Shown here piece after piece: positions 23,271 through 35,200 of a stretch of DNA of 64,000 nucleotides (position 1 is the stretch's first letter; each line of letters starts with the position of its first letter). Source of the DNA: Adiantum capillus-veneris (Eukaryota; Streptophyta; Polypodiopsida; Polypodiales; Pteridaceae); the NCBI GenBank assembly GCA_014529385.2, contig CM043964.1, forward strand, positions 134,640,420-134,704,419, given 5' to 3'. Below the pieces are notes generated by a model. The model saw only the letters and a program-made list of their open reading frames with translations. It searched no databases and was not told where the DNA came from. Both the position numbers and the translations under genes were made by a program.

Positions 23271-24047
23271 TTCAATGATTGAATTATGTAATGGATATCC
23301 GCTAGGAGATTGAGTTGCTCATTTAAATGCTCCCATCTTGCAGTCGTCCGAAGATGCTCAAGCTCCTGGAAAACTGCAGCATCAGTTTGATGTGGGTGTT
23401 GAGGATCGGGCTTAGAATGTGCAGATTTGTGGGGTCCTTGATACGTGACAATGCAGTGTAGACGAAGCTGTGAGCCAGTAGGATCAAATGCTAGAGAAGT
23501 CGTAGTTAGAGTCCCTTGTGATCTGTGGATCGTGCGTGCATTGACAAGTTGTATTGGTAGTTGTTTCTTGGACACTATGTTGAGCTGATTTCTCCCGACT
23601 TGGAACTCTTTTGCTACCTCCAATATGGGTGTCCAAGGTGGCTCAATGTGGCTATTAAGTAGATGATGATTCTGGGTTCTTTGTTCCTCTCCAATTGTCT
23701 TGTCAAAGAAAGCTATCCATTTCCACATGGAAATGTCCATTGTTGTCTATTGCTTTAAGGATTCCATTTGCTACATTCACTAGCCCACTACAAATGTCAA
23801 TATTCCTAGAGTATATTTCAACTATCATCCCTAGTTTTAGCTCAAGAATCATGGCAAGACCTGCGATTAATTGTGAGTCTTTTGGAATGAGAAGGTTTTT
23901 TGAGCATGTCTTGGGTGGTTTGTCATGTGCCTTGATTACATATCAAGCAACTGGTATGGAGCATCTCAAAGATCTTTTGGTTATGATGGTTTTTCAATGT
24001 GTTGGTGAAAAAAAGATGGAGAGTTGTCACAATGTCGAAGCTCTTGC

Positions 24048-24089
<42 letters not shown>

Positions 24090-24460
24090 TGTTGATGAAT
24101 GACAAGTCGTACTTGGTTTGTCGTGCAACTCTGACTCGATTCAAGGTCTCTATGAATAATGTATTTGATTGGCGCATGGGTTTCATGAGCTTGCAACACT
24201 TTATGTGAGAGTTTCTCCTACAAAATAATTAGACGAGGATTGTTGCTTGATACATGCCAAGAGCTCAAGTTTGTGAACTTTTTCTTATTTTCAGTAATCG
24301 TGCCAATGTTGGACCCAAACCTATCTCTCCATGTGTTAGACTCAATCTCATTGCATGTGAAAGGTAGAAAGAGCAAGCAAATCTCATCATAGTATCTCTC
24401 AACATCAAGCTCTTTGTTGAAATTTGCATACCTAATCACGCGGTTTTTTTTTTCTTGCAT
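23271..24460 (-). pseudogene. Helitron: PIF1-like helicase, N-terminal half deleted
   Basis: Recognisable C-terminal helicase motifs: MKPMRQSNTLFIETLNRVR (near 24150), LHLFFTNTLKNHHN (near 24000), GLVNVANGILKAIDNNG (near 23760) and NARTIHRSQGTL (near 23535, the late helicase motif). Before them, 24218-24460 matches the Rep-helicase linker (RVIRYANFNKELDVERYY, LLFLPF). The segment that should hold the Walker A and Walker B ATPase motifs is missing at about 24200, so the helicase cannot work. A (TG)n repeat at 24049-24088 sits inside the coding remains. Several stops and frame changes occur. Confidence 0.8.
24049..24088. repeat. (TG)n microsatellite inside the helicase pseudogene
   Basis: About 20 TG units. 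They arose after decay, since they interrupt the helicase reading frame. Confidence 0.97.
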
Positions 24461-25705
24461 TGTGCACCACGTGAATTGCTAAATTGGCTTGCAAATTCAG
24501 CCAAGCATAGGTGTGCTAAATGAGGTGGTCTTTTGGTGTATTTAGTGACAAGATCTTCGAAGAAAATTTGTGTGTCATCAGGATCAAGTTTTTCTAAAGT
24601 AGCCCGTCTTTTTAGTAGCAATCTCCTTTGAGATTGGAAGTCTACATTTCTGAAAACAAAGACTCTGCTAGCGTTATGCGAGGACATGGAGAGTGCAATT
24701 TATGCTGCTTGTTGGGCTGATATTTCTTGACTGTTGATTAGGGCACTCCCAATTTTCTCTAGTAGTTCCAAGGTGAGCAAATTGGGCACTCCTGATTTGC
24801 TCTAGTAGTTCCAAGGTGCGCAAGCTATTTTTCTTACAATTGTCAAGGACCTGTTTTATGGCCTTGCTTGTTGTTGAGTCTTGTTTTGTCATGTAGGATG
24901 TGCAATATGCCACATCTCCATGGGCATTAAAAAAAATTTGGATATCAACATTGCCATCCCACAAGGTACACAATGATTTATTGAAATTATTTGTGTAGAT
25001 GTCCTTTGGATGTTGTTTAAGCAAAAGTGTAGGTTCTGTGAGTGTTGATGAAAGTACCTCAAGATAATTTCTCATCCATAGATAGAAAGTTCAACCAGTC
25101 ATCGAAGCTCAATGTTGGTTCATGGACAAGGCTTTCAAGTTCTTTATCAAGCTTTGTTTTTTGTGCAAGAAGTATATTATTTCTTGACTCGCTTGCCTCA
25201 ATCGGATGCTGAATAACTGTTTCTCTAATAGGTGGACGGGGAAATCCAAAGCAACAAGCTTTTCTATGGCTTTTGCATGTTTTGCGGTGTGTGTTTTGAG
25301 CTCATCGTCCAATTGATCTTTGCTAGTGGAGGTGTGCATATCAACAAAGGTGATGACTTCCTGATCTTCAACCACACAAAAATGTGGTGCGTTCTTGATC
25401 CAAGACAGCCCATGGTCAAGTTGGCTTCCTCTATGTTGGAATTTAGTCACAAAAAAGAACTCAACAATGTCACCAAGTATTTTGGAGTTGCGCTTAAGCT
25501 CTTTCTTTAGAGCTTTTGAATCTATGGACATAGTACCAAGCTTTTGTGGTGGGGTAAGAATGCACCAAAGAGCGAATAAAAGTAGCACTACTATGAAAAT
25601 CACTTGCTTGTATTTGTGGGTTAAGCAATGCGAGACATTTATGTAGATGTTCCCATCTTTGCTCTGCACATGAGAGCGTAATGAAGAATGTAGGCTGTCC
25701 CACTT
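24461..25705 (-). pseudogene. Helitron: Rep (HUH nuclease) domain
   Basis: This is the rolling-circle replication initiator. Motifs in order: GQPTFFITLSCAEQRW (near 25690), FFVTKFQHRGS (near 25440), the HUH position, then THTAKHAKAIEKL (near 25290), NFNKSLCTLWDGNVDIQIFF (near 24960) and AYCTSYMTK (near 24900), with two tyrosines. At the HUH motif the sequence is QLDHG: the first His has become Leu (codon at 25418-25420). That would disable metal binding. Downstream 24461-24687 carries the typical Rep tail (TKYTKRPPHLAHLCLAEFAS). Frameshifts lie near 25500 and 24680. Confidence 0.85.
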
Positions 25706-25706
25706 G

Positions 25707-27591
25707 TCAAATCATTGCAAAGACATAGTGCCTAAGCTTGAATTTGTAATCACATAATGTGCGCAGGGACTCAAAATCATGATAGCCAAGTTGTGAATGC
25801 AGCACCAACTCAATGTTAGTATTTCTGTGGACATTACTCGCATGCAACTCTTTCCCTTGCAATTTTCCCTTCTGAAGATGAACCCATATTGAGCTTAGAA
25901 CCTTGCTAATGACAATTTTCATAACCTTGAAGAAAAGATTCTCAATGTTCAATGCAAATCCTTTATCTTTGTGTTTAAGCTCCCACTGAGTGACCGTTTG
26001 ATACTTAGCTTTGGCAAGTTTAGCATAACTTCTTTTCTTTCCAAAGAATAAAGCAAGAAATGACAGCTCTTTACATGCATCATCATCAAACAGACCGAGG
26101 GGACTAAACCCTTCAAAAGGTGCAACACTATGCGCACGCACACTATGATCCACCACTTGTTGTGAGGAGTAGATTCCATGCACAAGTGTATCTGTTTGAT
26201 CAACTCCGATCTTTGCAGACTCAATTTCTTCATGCAACACTACATCAAGCACTGTTTGGAAAGTGGAAGCTCAAGATTCATTTATTGAAACATTGTGATC
26301 AAGATATAGTGGAGTTTGAACCAATGAAGCTAAAGCTTGTAGCACATAGTATGGACGGATTGCTCCACTAAGATATGCATGTTCAAACTCAAATTTTTGC
26401 TGCACCTCAACAAGGAATGTTGCATGCTCATCTTCAAATCGGGGAAGAATTCTTTGCACTCTAGATAAATCTGCCATAACATTCACCACACTCCCACGCA
26501 ACCCATATTGCCCCTCATAGTTAAGCTCTCTTATGTGTGCAAATGGGATACGAAGCGACACAAGCCCTTCTCAATTGGGTTCAACGTTGTGACATCGACA
26601 ATAGAATCATTGAATTTAAAAACTCCATGCAAACAAAAAAGAAAACTTTGTTCGGCTTGTAGCTGATGCTTGCACCCTTCACATACTTTTATGCTAGCAC
26701 CAGAGATAGACAAACCTTCCCCAAGTAAGTTTTGGAGACAAGACACTTCTGCAGGAGTTAGATGATGTAGACTATTACCAAAGACAAGAGCACCACAACA
26801 AAAGCTAGGAAAATGAGTATCGAGTATATTTTTGTTTCTTGGATCATCGAGATCAAGTAGAGGCATGATTGGCACGTGAAGATTTCCATAGCAAATAATT
26901 TTTGTCTAGATTTGTTTTAAGCTATAGGGGCAAGCCACCTCCATTTGAAAATTTGATGCTACCTCGACAACGCTAGATTGCAGGAGGGATTGAATATATT
27001 CTATTAAACTCAATGTAAGCTCCTTGATCACACACAATGCTTCCACTTCATCAAGACTCGCTTTTTGGGAAATAGGAATGTACCATAACTAAATTTAAAA
27101 ACAAGCAAAGCATGTTTTTTTGCAACCTCACCACCAAATGGATTGACAAAAAAGGATCTTTCAAAAGATTGTCCAGTAAACATATGGACAACACATGCTT
27201 CTCTTAGTACTCGACAAGCGAGGAAAATTAAGTGAATGGACATAAGAGAAGATGTATCCCTACAAGCCAAATGAATATGCAATGCAAGTTGAAGTGCAAA
27301 TGTGTCAAAAGGTCGGTGCATAAAATCATCCTCCCATATTTTCAACTACACATTCAAGGTCACTTCATTTTCACTTTCAATATCTTGCACAATAAGCTGG
27401 ACAATTGATTCTTCAAGCATATTCAAATGTCCAATCATTCCCAAACATATAAAGGAGCACACAAAACATCTTGATTTTGACAATACTTTTTCAAACAGAG
27501 AATCAACTTTGAGTCTGCCACCATTGACTTCAAAATTGTCCTTTGAATTAAATATCATATTGTGGATGCGACAGAAAATGATGTATATCAC
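25707..27591 (-). pseudogene. Helitron: N-terminal region of the Rep/helicase protein
   Basis: Segments match the N-terminal part of Helitron proteins: FPSFCCGALVFGNSLHHLT and IKVCEGCKHQL (a CxxC pair, near 26690) in 26531-26875; LRIPFAHIRELNYEGQYGL and GAIRPYYVLQALASLVQTP in 26271-26561; FEGFSPLGLFDDDACKELSF in 25707-26252. In-frame stops (for example TGA near 26271) and shifts divide them. Further upstream, 27028-27591 is open in one frame apart from a stop at 27346. It probably belongs to the same protein, but I do not recognise its fold. Confidence 0.7.
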
Positions 27592-27599
27592 TTGGCTGC

Positions 27600-28720
27600 A
27601 AGGATAACGAGGATTTTGTGAGCAAAATGAGGAGGATATATCACAACCTGAGGATCTACGCCTCAGGTTTGTAGCTCGTTACAAAGCCTTGCTTATTAAT
27701 GTAGAATGTGCCGACTTCCTTAAGATTAAGTAGTGTGCACTTTAGATCAACAATGTTACTTTCATACAGCTGCAAGAAACTGCGAGGAAGACGAAGCACC
27801 TCATCAAACACTGTACCATGTAGCACAATAGAAATTGGCTTTCCATTGTGATCCGTCACAAGAGCTTGAACAATAGGAGCTCGACAATCTTAACAACTTT
27901 GTTGCCTAATAAATAGAAGGGGTTTGAGCTTTGATGACTTAATTGACTGATTTTGCAATTACAAAAACTATACTCGAGACCAAGACTATTTACGTTGACA
28001 ATCTCAAGAGTACCAAAGACCTACACAACAAATTAAAGTCAATAGAGAGAACCCAAGAAAACACAAGTGTGCTGAAATATTTTTACCTTGTTTCCAAACC
28101 CTAAGAGGGCAAGTTGCTTAGCATGGTTATCTTTAAAGTGTGTTGTCAAACTCTCCAACAAGGGATAAAAAATAGTGTAGTCCACAATAGAGAGAGTATT
28201 GGTAAACTGCTTGAAAACATTAATATTGTGGACAACGCATGCATAGAATCCATGTTCTCGAACTTCATTCACCATGTGATGGTAGTCATGCCTTCTAGAT
28301 GGGACGAACACAAGCTGCAAAACATGACATTAGGCATGACCAACAAAAAGCTAAAAAATGCAATCATAGGGAAACTCACCCTTGCTCGATCGACAAAGTC
28401 GGGGCCATCAGCGACAATCAACAATGAAGATTTTGTGCCATCACTTTTTGCCACGTTCTCGACTTGGACAATTGTGAAAGCAATTGTTGGGACAATGTCT
28501 CCCAAAGAAGCCTCTCGGTTGACTAGAGATTTAATCTTGTGCTAAGGGAACAATGACAACACACATTTGAATGACTCGGCTTTCACAATCAAAGTAGTCG
28601 CATCAGCATGAAGCGTAAAGGGGGAGGTACTTTCATCGTTTGGATTTGTTTTCCTTATGGCAACACCCTCTATGTGCACATAATCGTTAACTTCAAGACA
28701 TTCAACAAACTAAGAACTCT
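27600..28720 (-). pseudogene. OB-fold (RPA-like) gene with GT-AG introns inside the Helitron
   Basis: Two clean introns join exons in frame: 28315-28379 (65 bp, GTGAGT...TTGCAG) and 28021-28086 (66 bp, GTAAAA...GTGTAG). Exon text includes NDYVHIEGVAIRKTNPNDES, SSPFTLHADATTL-type residues, DIVPTIAFTIVQVENVAKSDG, SLLIVADGPDFVDRAR, LVFVPSRRHDYHHM and, at the C-terminus, TDHNGKPISIVLHGTVFDEV. These have the alternating strand pattern of single-stranded-DNA-binding OB folds, and plant Helitrons often carry RPA-like genes. A TAG at about 28543 interrupts the frame unless it is an acceptor site. The exon joining near 27930 is unclear. Function is inferred from pattern and context only. Confidence 0.55.
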
Positions 28721-29821
28721 ATCTCTCACTGACAACAAACGTAAGAGTATGATTAGATGGTTTATCAATCAAATCAGCGGGAACCTATTATATGTCGCCT
28801 CTGAACCTTATAAGTTCCATACTAAGCCAAGAACTTTCCCTCAAAAGAAAATCACGAGTGAATAGTCTCAGAAAGCTAAAAAATGAGCAAGACTAGCAAG
28901 GGCTTGACCAAAGCTAACTGAGGGCTAGATTTTTTAGCAAAAGGCTCTCTTTTCACAAAAGCTTGCACAACAATCTCCCCACACTCAAACACTGCTTTTT
29001 GTTCTTTAGTGTTTCTATTGGAAGACACAAGAAAATCAACTTTCATTTGACCTACATAAACTTGAATAATGAGGACAAACTTATGAAAACCAATTAAAAT
29101 AGAACAAACCTTTTACCTCTAACATAAAATAATGCTTTGATCTTGATAGAGCTTGAGGGAGAGTGCTTTTTCAATTTCGATTTAAGCAAAATTAACTTGG
29201 ATGGAGATATGGTTTAGCGATGCACTAACACCCTCAAGCAAAACTGTGCCATGACGACACGAGACCAGGGAGGAAAACTCTACAAACTTTCTGTTTGTCT
29301 CACATATGTCAGTGATACTTTCATTCATCAGAGTGTCTTTCTCCACATCTTAACAAAGACACAAGTAAAATTCAAGAGAAGCAAAGTCAAGGAAGCAAAA
29401 TCAAAAGCGTAAATGCTATATTACACTTGAGTGGTAAATTAAGATATAGTCTTCTATCCTCTGTAGCAATAGGTCTACAAGATAGGTGACTATCTGTATG
29501 AGCAAGAATACTGAGCTGGAACAATTGCAAATGGGATGACTATTACTTAACTTCGCAATTGTAAGTAGAGAGAGAAGAGCATAGTAGGTAAGTTGTGCTC
29601 CTTTTTCCTTTATATACATGGAGGACGCCCAATCTACAAGTGACCATATCAAGCTATGAATATTTGGTGCTCCTGCCAAGGACTAGGGGGTAGAGAGATA
29701 GTGAGAGGGAGCAATGCTGAAAATTATAAATATATTCACCAATAAGGTAAATCAATAATTTTCAGTTTGAACACCAAGCGATTTTTAGACAAGAACTCCT
29801 ATTTATGACCACGCCCAAGAA

Positions 29822-29823
<2 letters not shown>

Positions 29824-29865
<42 letters not shown>
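29824..29865. repeat. (GA)n microsatellite
   Basis: About 21 GA units in the Helitron 5' region. Confidence 0.97.
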
Positions 29866-29868
<3 letters not shown>

Positions 29869-31437
29869 GGAAAAGATAGGGAAAGAAAGTTCTAATCATA
29901 ATAATTTATAATATGACGTGTTAGATGTACGTATTCATATAATAAAAATCAAAATTGCGAGCATAATTTACATTTCTTTCGAAAAAGAAAGTTACAGAAA
30001 CAAAATAGATATTTGGTCCATTGAGTTTATTAAAAAGAAAAATGGCGCTTTTAACTATCAGACACTGGTTTTTCAACATAACTGCAAAGAGAAGTAATAT
30101 ATATAAACAACAACTTCTTGAAATGAAAAGACACCATACTTTCATGTCTGAAAAATTAAAATAACCCCTTATCCCAGCTACAATACTTGGAAAATGTCAA
30201 ATAATTCGTTTTGCCTTTTATGGCCGCACTTTATGCCACGTTAGCAGAGATCCATATTGAATGACTCATGAATGAATCATTATTACTAAAAATTGTCGAA
30301 TAAGGTTTGCTCAGTTTAGTGTCCATTCACACCATTTATATTGGTGCTTTGGAAGAAATCCAAAGATTACTAAACCATCATTGCAAACCTTGCTGCCTAG
30401 TAACATGAATTACAAACTTCGTGCCTAATATTTAAGAAAGATAAAACATTTAAAGCCTTCTACAAAACCCGAGAACTGAAACTTCCAGCATTAGAGCTAT
30501 AAGAACAATGACAATGCAAAAATGAAATATTAAACAAAATGTATATTCTCAATATGACCTTGCCTTTTATGGACATAAACCTCAGAAGGTTTGAACAATC
30601 CCTCGAACTAAAGCTCCTGAGAACACACGAGACCAACGTTTAGGCTCCTGCTTGTAGCCAATCTCCTTGAGACGATGCTGACCAGAGTCCTCCATTGCCA
30701 CACCCTTGAACGCACGGTGAGCACCATCGGATGAAAGCCGATCCTTCCATTGTCATCACGCCCTGCAAGCAGCAGCACTGGCCGACTGGTGGAGATCCTC
30801 CAGGCGAGTGCACACACGGATGCATAACAATTCACATCTACATCAAGCAAACAAAAAAATAAGGATAGCAAAAATTAGACCAATAAAACATAAAAAACTA
30901 TTGCGCAAGCTGGAAACAGACAAACCTGCAAGCGACCGATGGCGAAGCTTCACTGTAGTTTAAAAGAACATGGATCTGACAACGCTACCCAAGCATGCTG
31001 CACAACCTCATCTCCGAGCAAATATGAGGGCAACCCTTGACTCAAGAATCAAAGACGATCTCCTTGTGTAAGGATGGGGTGATGAGGAGAGTGAGGCCTG
31101 GACCTCCTTATTGTTGAGGCAAGCTTGCAAAAAAGAGATGGCGTGCAAGAGGCAAGAGGGGGTAAATAACAAGGCCGACGCAAACCTAAAGGCAGGAGAA
31201 AGTTTGCAAACCCTTAAGGTCGAGAAATTGCAACTCTACAAAAGACAAGGGCTTATATGCATGGGCAAGCAGGACGAACCCTGCGAGGTAGCTGCTCCCT
31301 ACATCTCGAGAAAAATGAACTTGCAATGAGCACTCAATCATACCCGCCTTGTAACCCTAGCTCACCCTCAAGAGAAATCCGCCACCCAATAAAATTATGA
31401 CACATTATGCCCTACTAGTGTGGCCGGCGGCCTTCGA

Positions 31438-31462
31438 CCCCCCCCCCCCCCCCCCCCCCCCC
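31438..31462. repeat. Poly(C) tract
   Basis: 25 consecutive C, about 125 bp inside the proposed Helitron 5' end. It may be prone to sequencing or assembly length error. Confidence 0.95.
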
Positions 31463-31568
31463 TTTCTCTCGCGGGTGCTCAGTCCACTGTCTCACCGGAA
31501 GAACAGGGCACACATTGCCGGATGAAGGAGCTCACGCCATGTGGTGAGGGGGGGCGCAAAATCCTCCC

Positions 31569-31587
31569 CCTTTTATAATAGTATAGA
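31569..31587 (-). other. Putative Helitron 5' terminus
   Basis: The minus strand reads TCTATACTATTATAAAAGG, preceded by A. This matches the TC start and TATACTA pattern of plant Helitron ends. Confidence 0.65.
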
Positions 31588-32234
31588 TGAGCTGTATCTT
31601 ATCTGCCTACCAGTCATTAACATAACGAGCATGAGACTTTGATTTCATAAAATTTTAAGAAAATATCAACGCCTTTTTCATTAGCAAAAAAGGGGTGGCA
31701 TCCCCTCGGTTATAAGTGACACGGGGTGTCACTCGAGGGACGACGGCAGGGGCAAGTGAACGGTGATGCACGCGCGAATCGATGCACCAGGGGGGGCAAG
31801 TATTTGATTGCGCAAAGGTGCATGCTTTGCATCAACGCACAGCAGCATAGGTGGATAGAGCTCCGGGCTCGTGAGGGGGAGGTTGAGGGTTCGAGAGATG
31901 CTCGCGTTGGCTGGGACTGTCAATTTTTTATTTAAATTGGTAGGCGATCAACGGCCGATTCATCGTCAGCCGCTGATCCCTCGAGTCCAGCCCGTGACAA
32001 CTTATGGACGAGGGGGGCCTCCCTAAGGTTTCAGCCCTTTGGGGACAGGCCAAAAACGTAGGGGGGAGAGAGAGAGAGAGAGAGAGAGAGTGCCAGGGTC
32101 CAATTGAAATAGAAATGCCGTAACTTCCAGCTATGTCCGCGCGCTACTCATAACACACAGCATCCACACGGAGAGAGCGCTTCACGGTTTTCCATGAAAC
32201 CTGAATCGAAGCGATTTCTCAGAGAAGAGGGTAT
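31588..32234 (+). promoter_or_regulatory. Region upstream of the CEP78-like gene
   Basis: Contains a nested hairpin (inner arms 31716-31722/31726-31732 GTGACAC/GTGTCAC, outer arms 31703-31708/31734-31739) and a GA tract at 32066-32090, 145 bp before the proposed start codon. GA tracts are common near plant transcription starts, so this is a candidate core-promoter or 5' UTR element. A GGTTGAGGGTTCGAGA segment at 31882-31897 resembles a tRNA B box and could mark a degenerate SINE. No clear TATA box was found. Confidence 0.4.
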
Positions 32235-35200
32235 ATGGCAGAGCGTAGGCTTCTCAATAGCGCTGCCTTCAGTTCCAGAGCTAGGCGCCTTACGAAGCCT
32301 GCCTCTCTCAAGAAAAAGAGCTCTACGAAAAACCAAATTAAGGTTTTTTGATTTTCCTCTCCTGCATGGCCCAAATGCATACATCAAGCTATGTTGCACC
32401 GGTGAACTTGAACGTTGCTATGCAATATATTGATCTCCGAGAACACCCACACATCCACACACCCACACACACACACCTACTTTTACACACACACACACAC
32501 ATGTATTTTTGGTGGGTCTTTTGCTTTTGGTTAACAACTTTAACCTGCATACAAAACTGTCTTCAACCAATGCCAGAATTGGCGAAAACCATGGGGCAAG
32601 TCGAAACCTATCAATTTTATGCAGTGGTACAAAGTTAAAAACGTTGACAAGTTCAGAAGTGGTAGATTACATCATATGAGACTAATGAGACAAAAGATTA
32701 TGCTAATTATTTGCAAAACAGACACCATGGTTTGCAATATATGATGTGCTAAGTTCATACATGCAAGAGAGATTCCTCTAGGATGGAATGCTAGACACAC
32801 ATCTGTAAGCAAGCATGCACACACATGCACTTTGCTTTTGGAAGCAAACTCTAAATTTTGGAAAGGGCCCTATCGGCTAAGTCACACATGCACCAATTTG
32901 TGTACATTAGAACCCTATGATTGCGCAAAGTATTTTTAACATGGCAGCTCTTTGCAAGGCCCTGAGTTTGAGTTGCAAGTGAATAACATGCAATTTGGCC
33001 ACAGTGATGATGTGAATGCTTTTATTTGTGACAATGCAGAAAAGTGTTAGTGACTTGATTGCTTGTGATCTTCTGGGCATCGCAAAAACATTGAAAAGAT
33101 CAAATGTATGCTGTATAAGTCTTTATCAGAAGTATGGAAGCTTACAAAAGAGAAAAGCAGGTTGTGGTGTTTTTTGTGTGTGGTAATGACTTCTAAGAAT
33201 GGTAGCTGATCCATCACTTGATGGAAGTGTGACTTTCTGTAATCTTGATATGCAGAAAATCGAAAGCTCGGATTCCTTGGGTACAGGCATTCAGAGGCTC
33301 TATTTACGTTTTCAAGGTGAGCCCCTTCTATTTCACATCTTGCTTTTTCTAATGTAATCTGGCAGTTGAGAAAATGGTTATACGTCCTTTCTGGCAGGGC
33401 TTTGTCATGGGCTTTATCTGGAGGTGGCTGGCTGCAAGAATTGGAGCTCGGTTTCGCTCTGTGGGAAAGAGACCTCAAAATCATTGCAGAGTCATTAGGT
33501 GAGAATCAATGTTAAGAAAATGCTTGCTTTTTATAGGGATTTTATAGAAATCAGTGCTCCATTGGAATGTTTTTTTTTCTGATTTATTGCTCAGTAATTT
33601 GGTGAGTTTTGGAATAATGCTTTTAGAACATTGGAGATGTTGCTCTCTCAAGGCAATCATTTCTGTTAGGCACAGAAGATTGGAACGTTCTTATTTAGGA
33701 CTTAGGATCCTAACCGGCCTGTTGGGATTCCTTAATGAGCTGGTCTTAAGGTTCTGTCTATCTCTGGGGTCGCCTGTATTTGTCCTAGAGTGCTCTTCCT
33801 CTGCAAAGCTGGGAAGTTGGATTTTTTTCTGAGCTGACAAGGGCTAGGTAGACAGAGCTTGCCATAATTTTAAATTATGTCCTAGTATGCAAGTTGTACT
33901 CTGGGAAATGGTATCCCAACACACGACGACTCCTTCACTAAACATTGGGATGCCCACTAGTGGAAGAAGCTTGAAAAAACCTCTGTTCCTGATTCGGACG
34001 TGTTAAAAGTGTGCAGTGTCTAGAGAGAATGCTACTCATAGCATGGCTAATGGAGATGGCAAGCTGTGGGGGCTGCTGACATGCGCTGGGCTACTGTGAC
34101 TGGGATTTTTGGGACTTAAACCTGTAGCATTTGGCACTTGGTCATACATTTTGGTGGGAATCTACCAGGATAAGGTTGCAATTGGTCGTGAGTGTAGGCC
34201 TGCCCAAGTGGATAAAGAACGCAATCAGAACAGCTATTATCACATGGAATAGTGGGGATACCATGGCACCATAAGAATCATGTCATAGTTGACTATTGGG
34301 CTAGCAAACTTCATCTGAAGAATAGGGGCAATGGCCTGGTTATTGATCATAGGGGAGTTAGTCCCCATTGTATCTGCCTGTGCAGTCTCTAAATTAACGA
34401 AAACCATATTTCTGTAAACACTGGGTTCCTTGCAATGGCTATACAACTCTGATTGCTTGATTAAATTGTTCTCATCTGCTATGGAAAACCAACCTCCATA
34501 ACCACACTAACTCTCATGTAGCACTGCAAACAGCCCGATACTCGGCCTCTGTGGAAGATAAGGCAAATGAAGGCTGCTTCTTGCCGCTCCATGAAATTGA
34601 TTTTGAACCAATGAAAAGGTGTAATTTGTAGTCAAACGTTGTCCATTTGGATCTCCACCCCTTGGAATCACATCATCCTTGAAGAGTAATCTTGAAGTCC
34701 ATATCTCCTGCGGCATACGCTCGAAATTGCTTCAAATACCACCAGATCCAAAGAGCCTGCTCCTTATGTGACGTGGCGGGCTTCTGCATAAATGAACTAA
34801 GAAGTCTCACCGGGAAACTGATGTCAAAATGGGTGTTTAGAAACTAAACAAGAGAACCGACCAACTTCCGATACTTTGTAAGTTTGTAGCATTAGCTACA
34901 ACTGAGGGATCATACAAGGACAACTAGAAGGTCCCATCGGAGAGGAGATTTATGTGCACTCAGCCACACCAAATACTTCCAAAAACTCTCAGAGAATGCG
35001 TTGCTGAAAGAGCAAGATGGACCCCTTTGTTTGCCATATCTCCAAACCAAGAAAGTAATGAAGCAAGCTGAGATCCGTTATCTCAAAGGTCTTTAGAGTA
35101 CTAAGAAATACCAAAAGGGGCGCCAGTCTTTGGGGCCAATATCTCTAGGCACGGAACTCCGCCGGGCCAGTGTACATCTATTGTGATCTGTGACTTGTTT

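Larger units (their letters stand above)
28721..31560 (-). other. Helitron 5' noncoding region
   Basis: No gene I can support. It is AT-rich, with a (GA)n tract at 29824-29865 and an uninterrupted run of 25 C at 31438-31462. An 87-codon open frame at 29416-29679 (minus) looks random. The segment 30600-31330 has more balanced composition but no recognisable protein. Confidence 0.45.
22705..31587 (-). mobile_element. Helitron with Rep/helicase/endonuclease and an OB-fold gene (decayed)
   Basis: On the minus strand it opens at 31587 with TCTATACTATTATAAAAGG, the style of plant Helitron 5' ends. It closes after an 8-bp-stem hairpin with CTAC at 22708-22705. The flanking bases are A (5') and T (3'), as expected for insertion into AT. 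Inside are a decayed Rep/helicase protein ending in an endonuclease-like domain and, upstream, an intron-containing OB-fold gene. A C-terminal endonuclease is the hallmark of the Helentron/Helitron2 branch, which usually lacks the TC-type terminus. Either the boundary is misread or this is an unusual combination. The 3' CTAC departs from the usual CTRR. Confidence 0.7.

Noticed and set aside
31860-31900. tRNA gene or SINE suggested by a B-box-like GGTTCGAGA
   Set aside because: No convincing A box at the right distance and no cloverleaf arms; kept only as a weak remark under the upstream region.
32194-32433. Alternative start for the host gene at 32194 in another frame
   Set aside because: That frame does not join exon 2 in phase; the start at 32235 ends at a GT donor in phase 0 and fits.
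33047-33484. 145-codon minus-strand frame
   Set aside because: It is the shadow of exons 2-4 of the CEP78-like gene, which have matching splice sites and phases on the plus strand.
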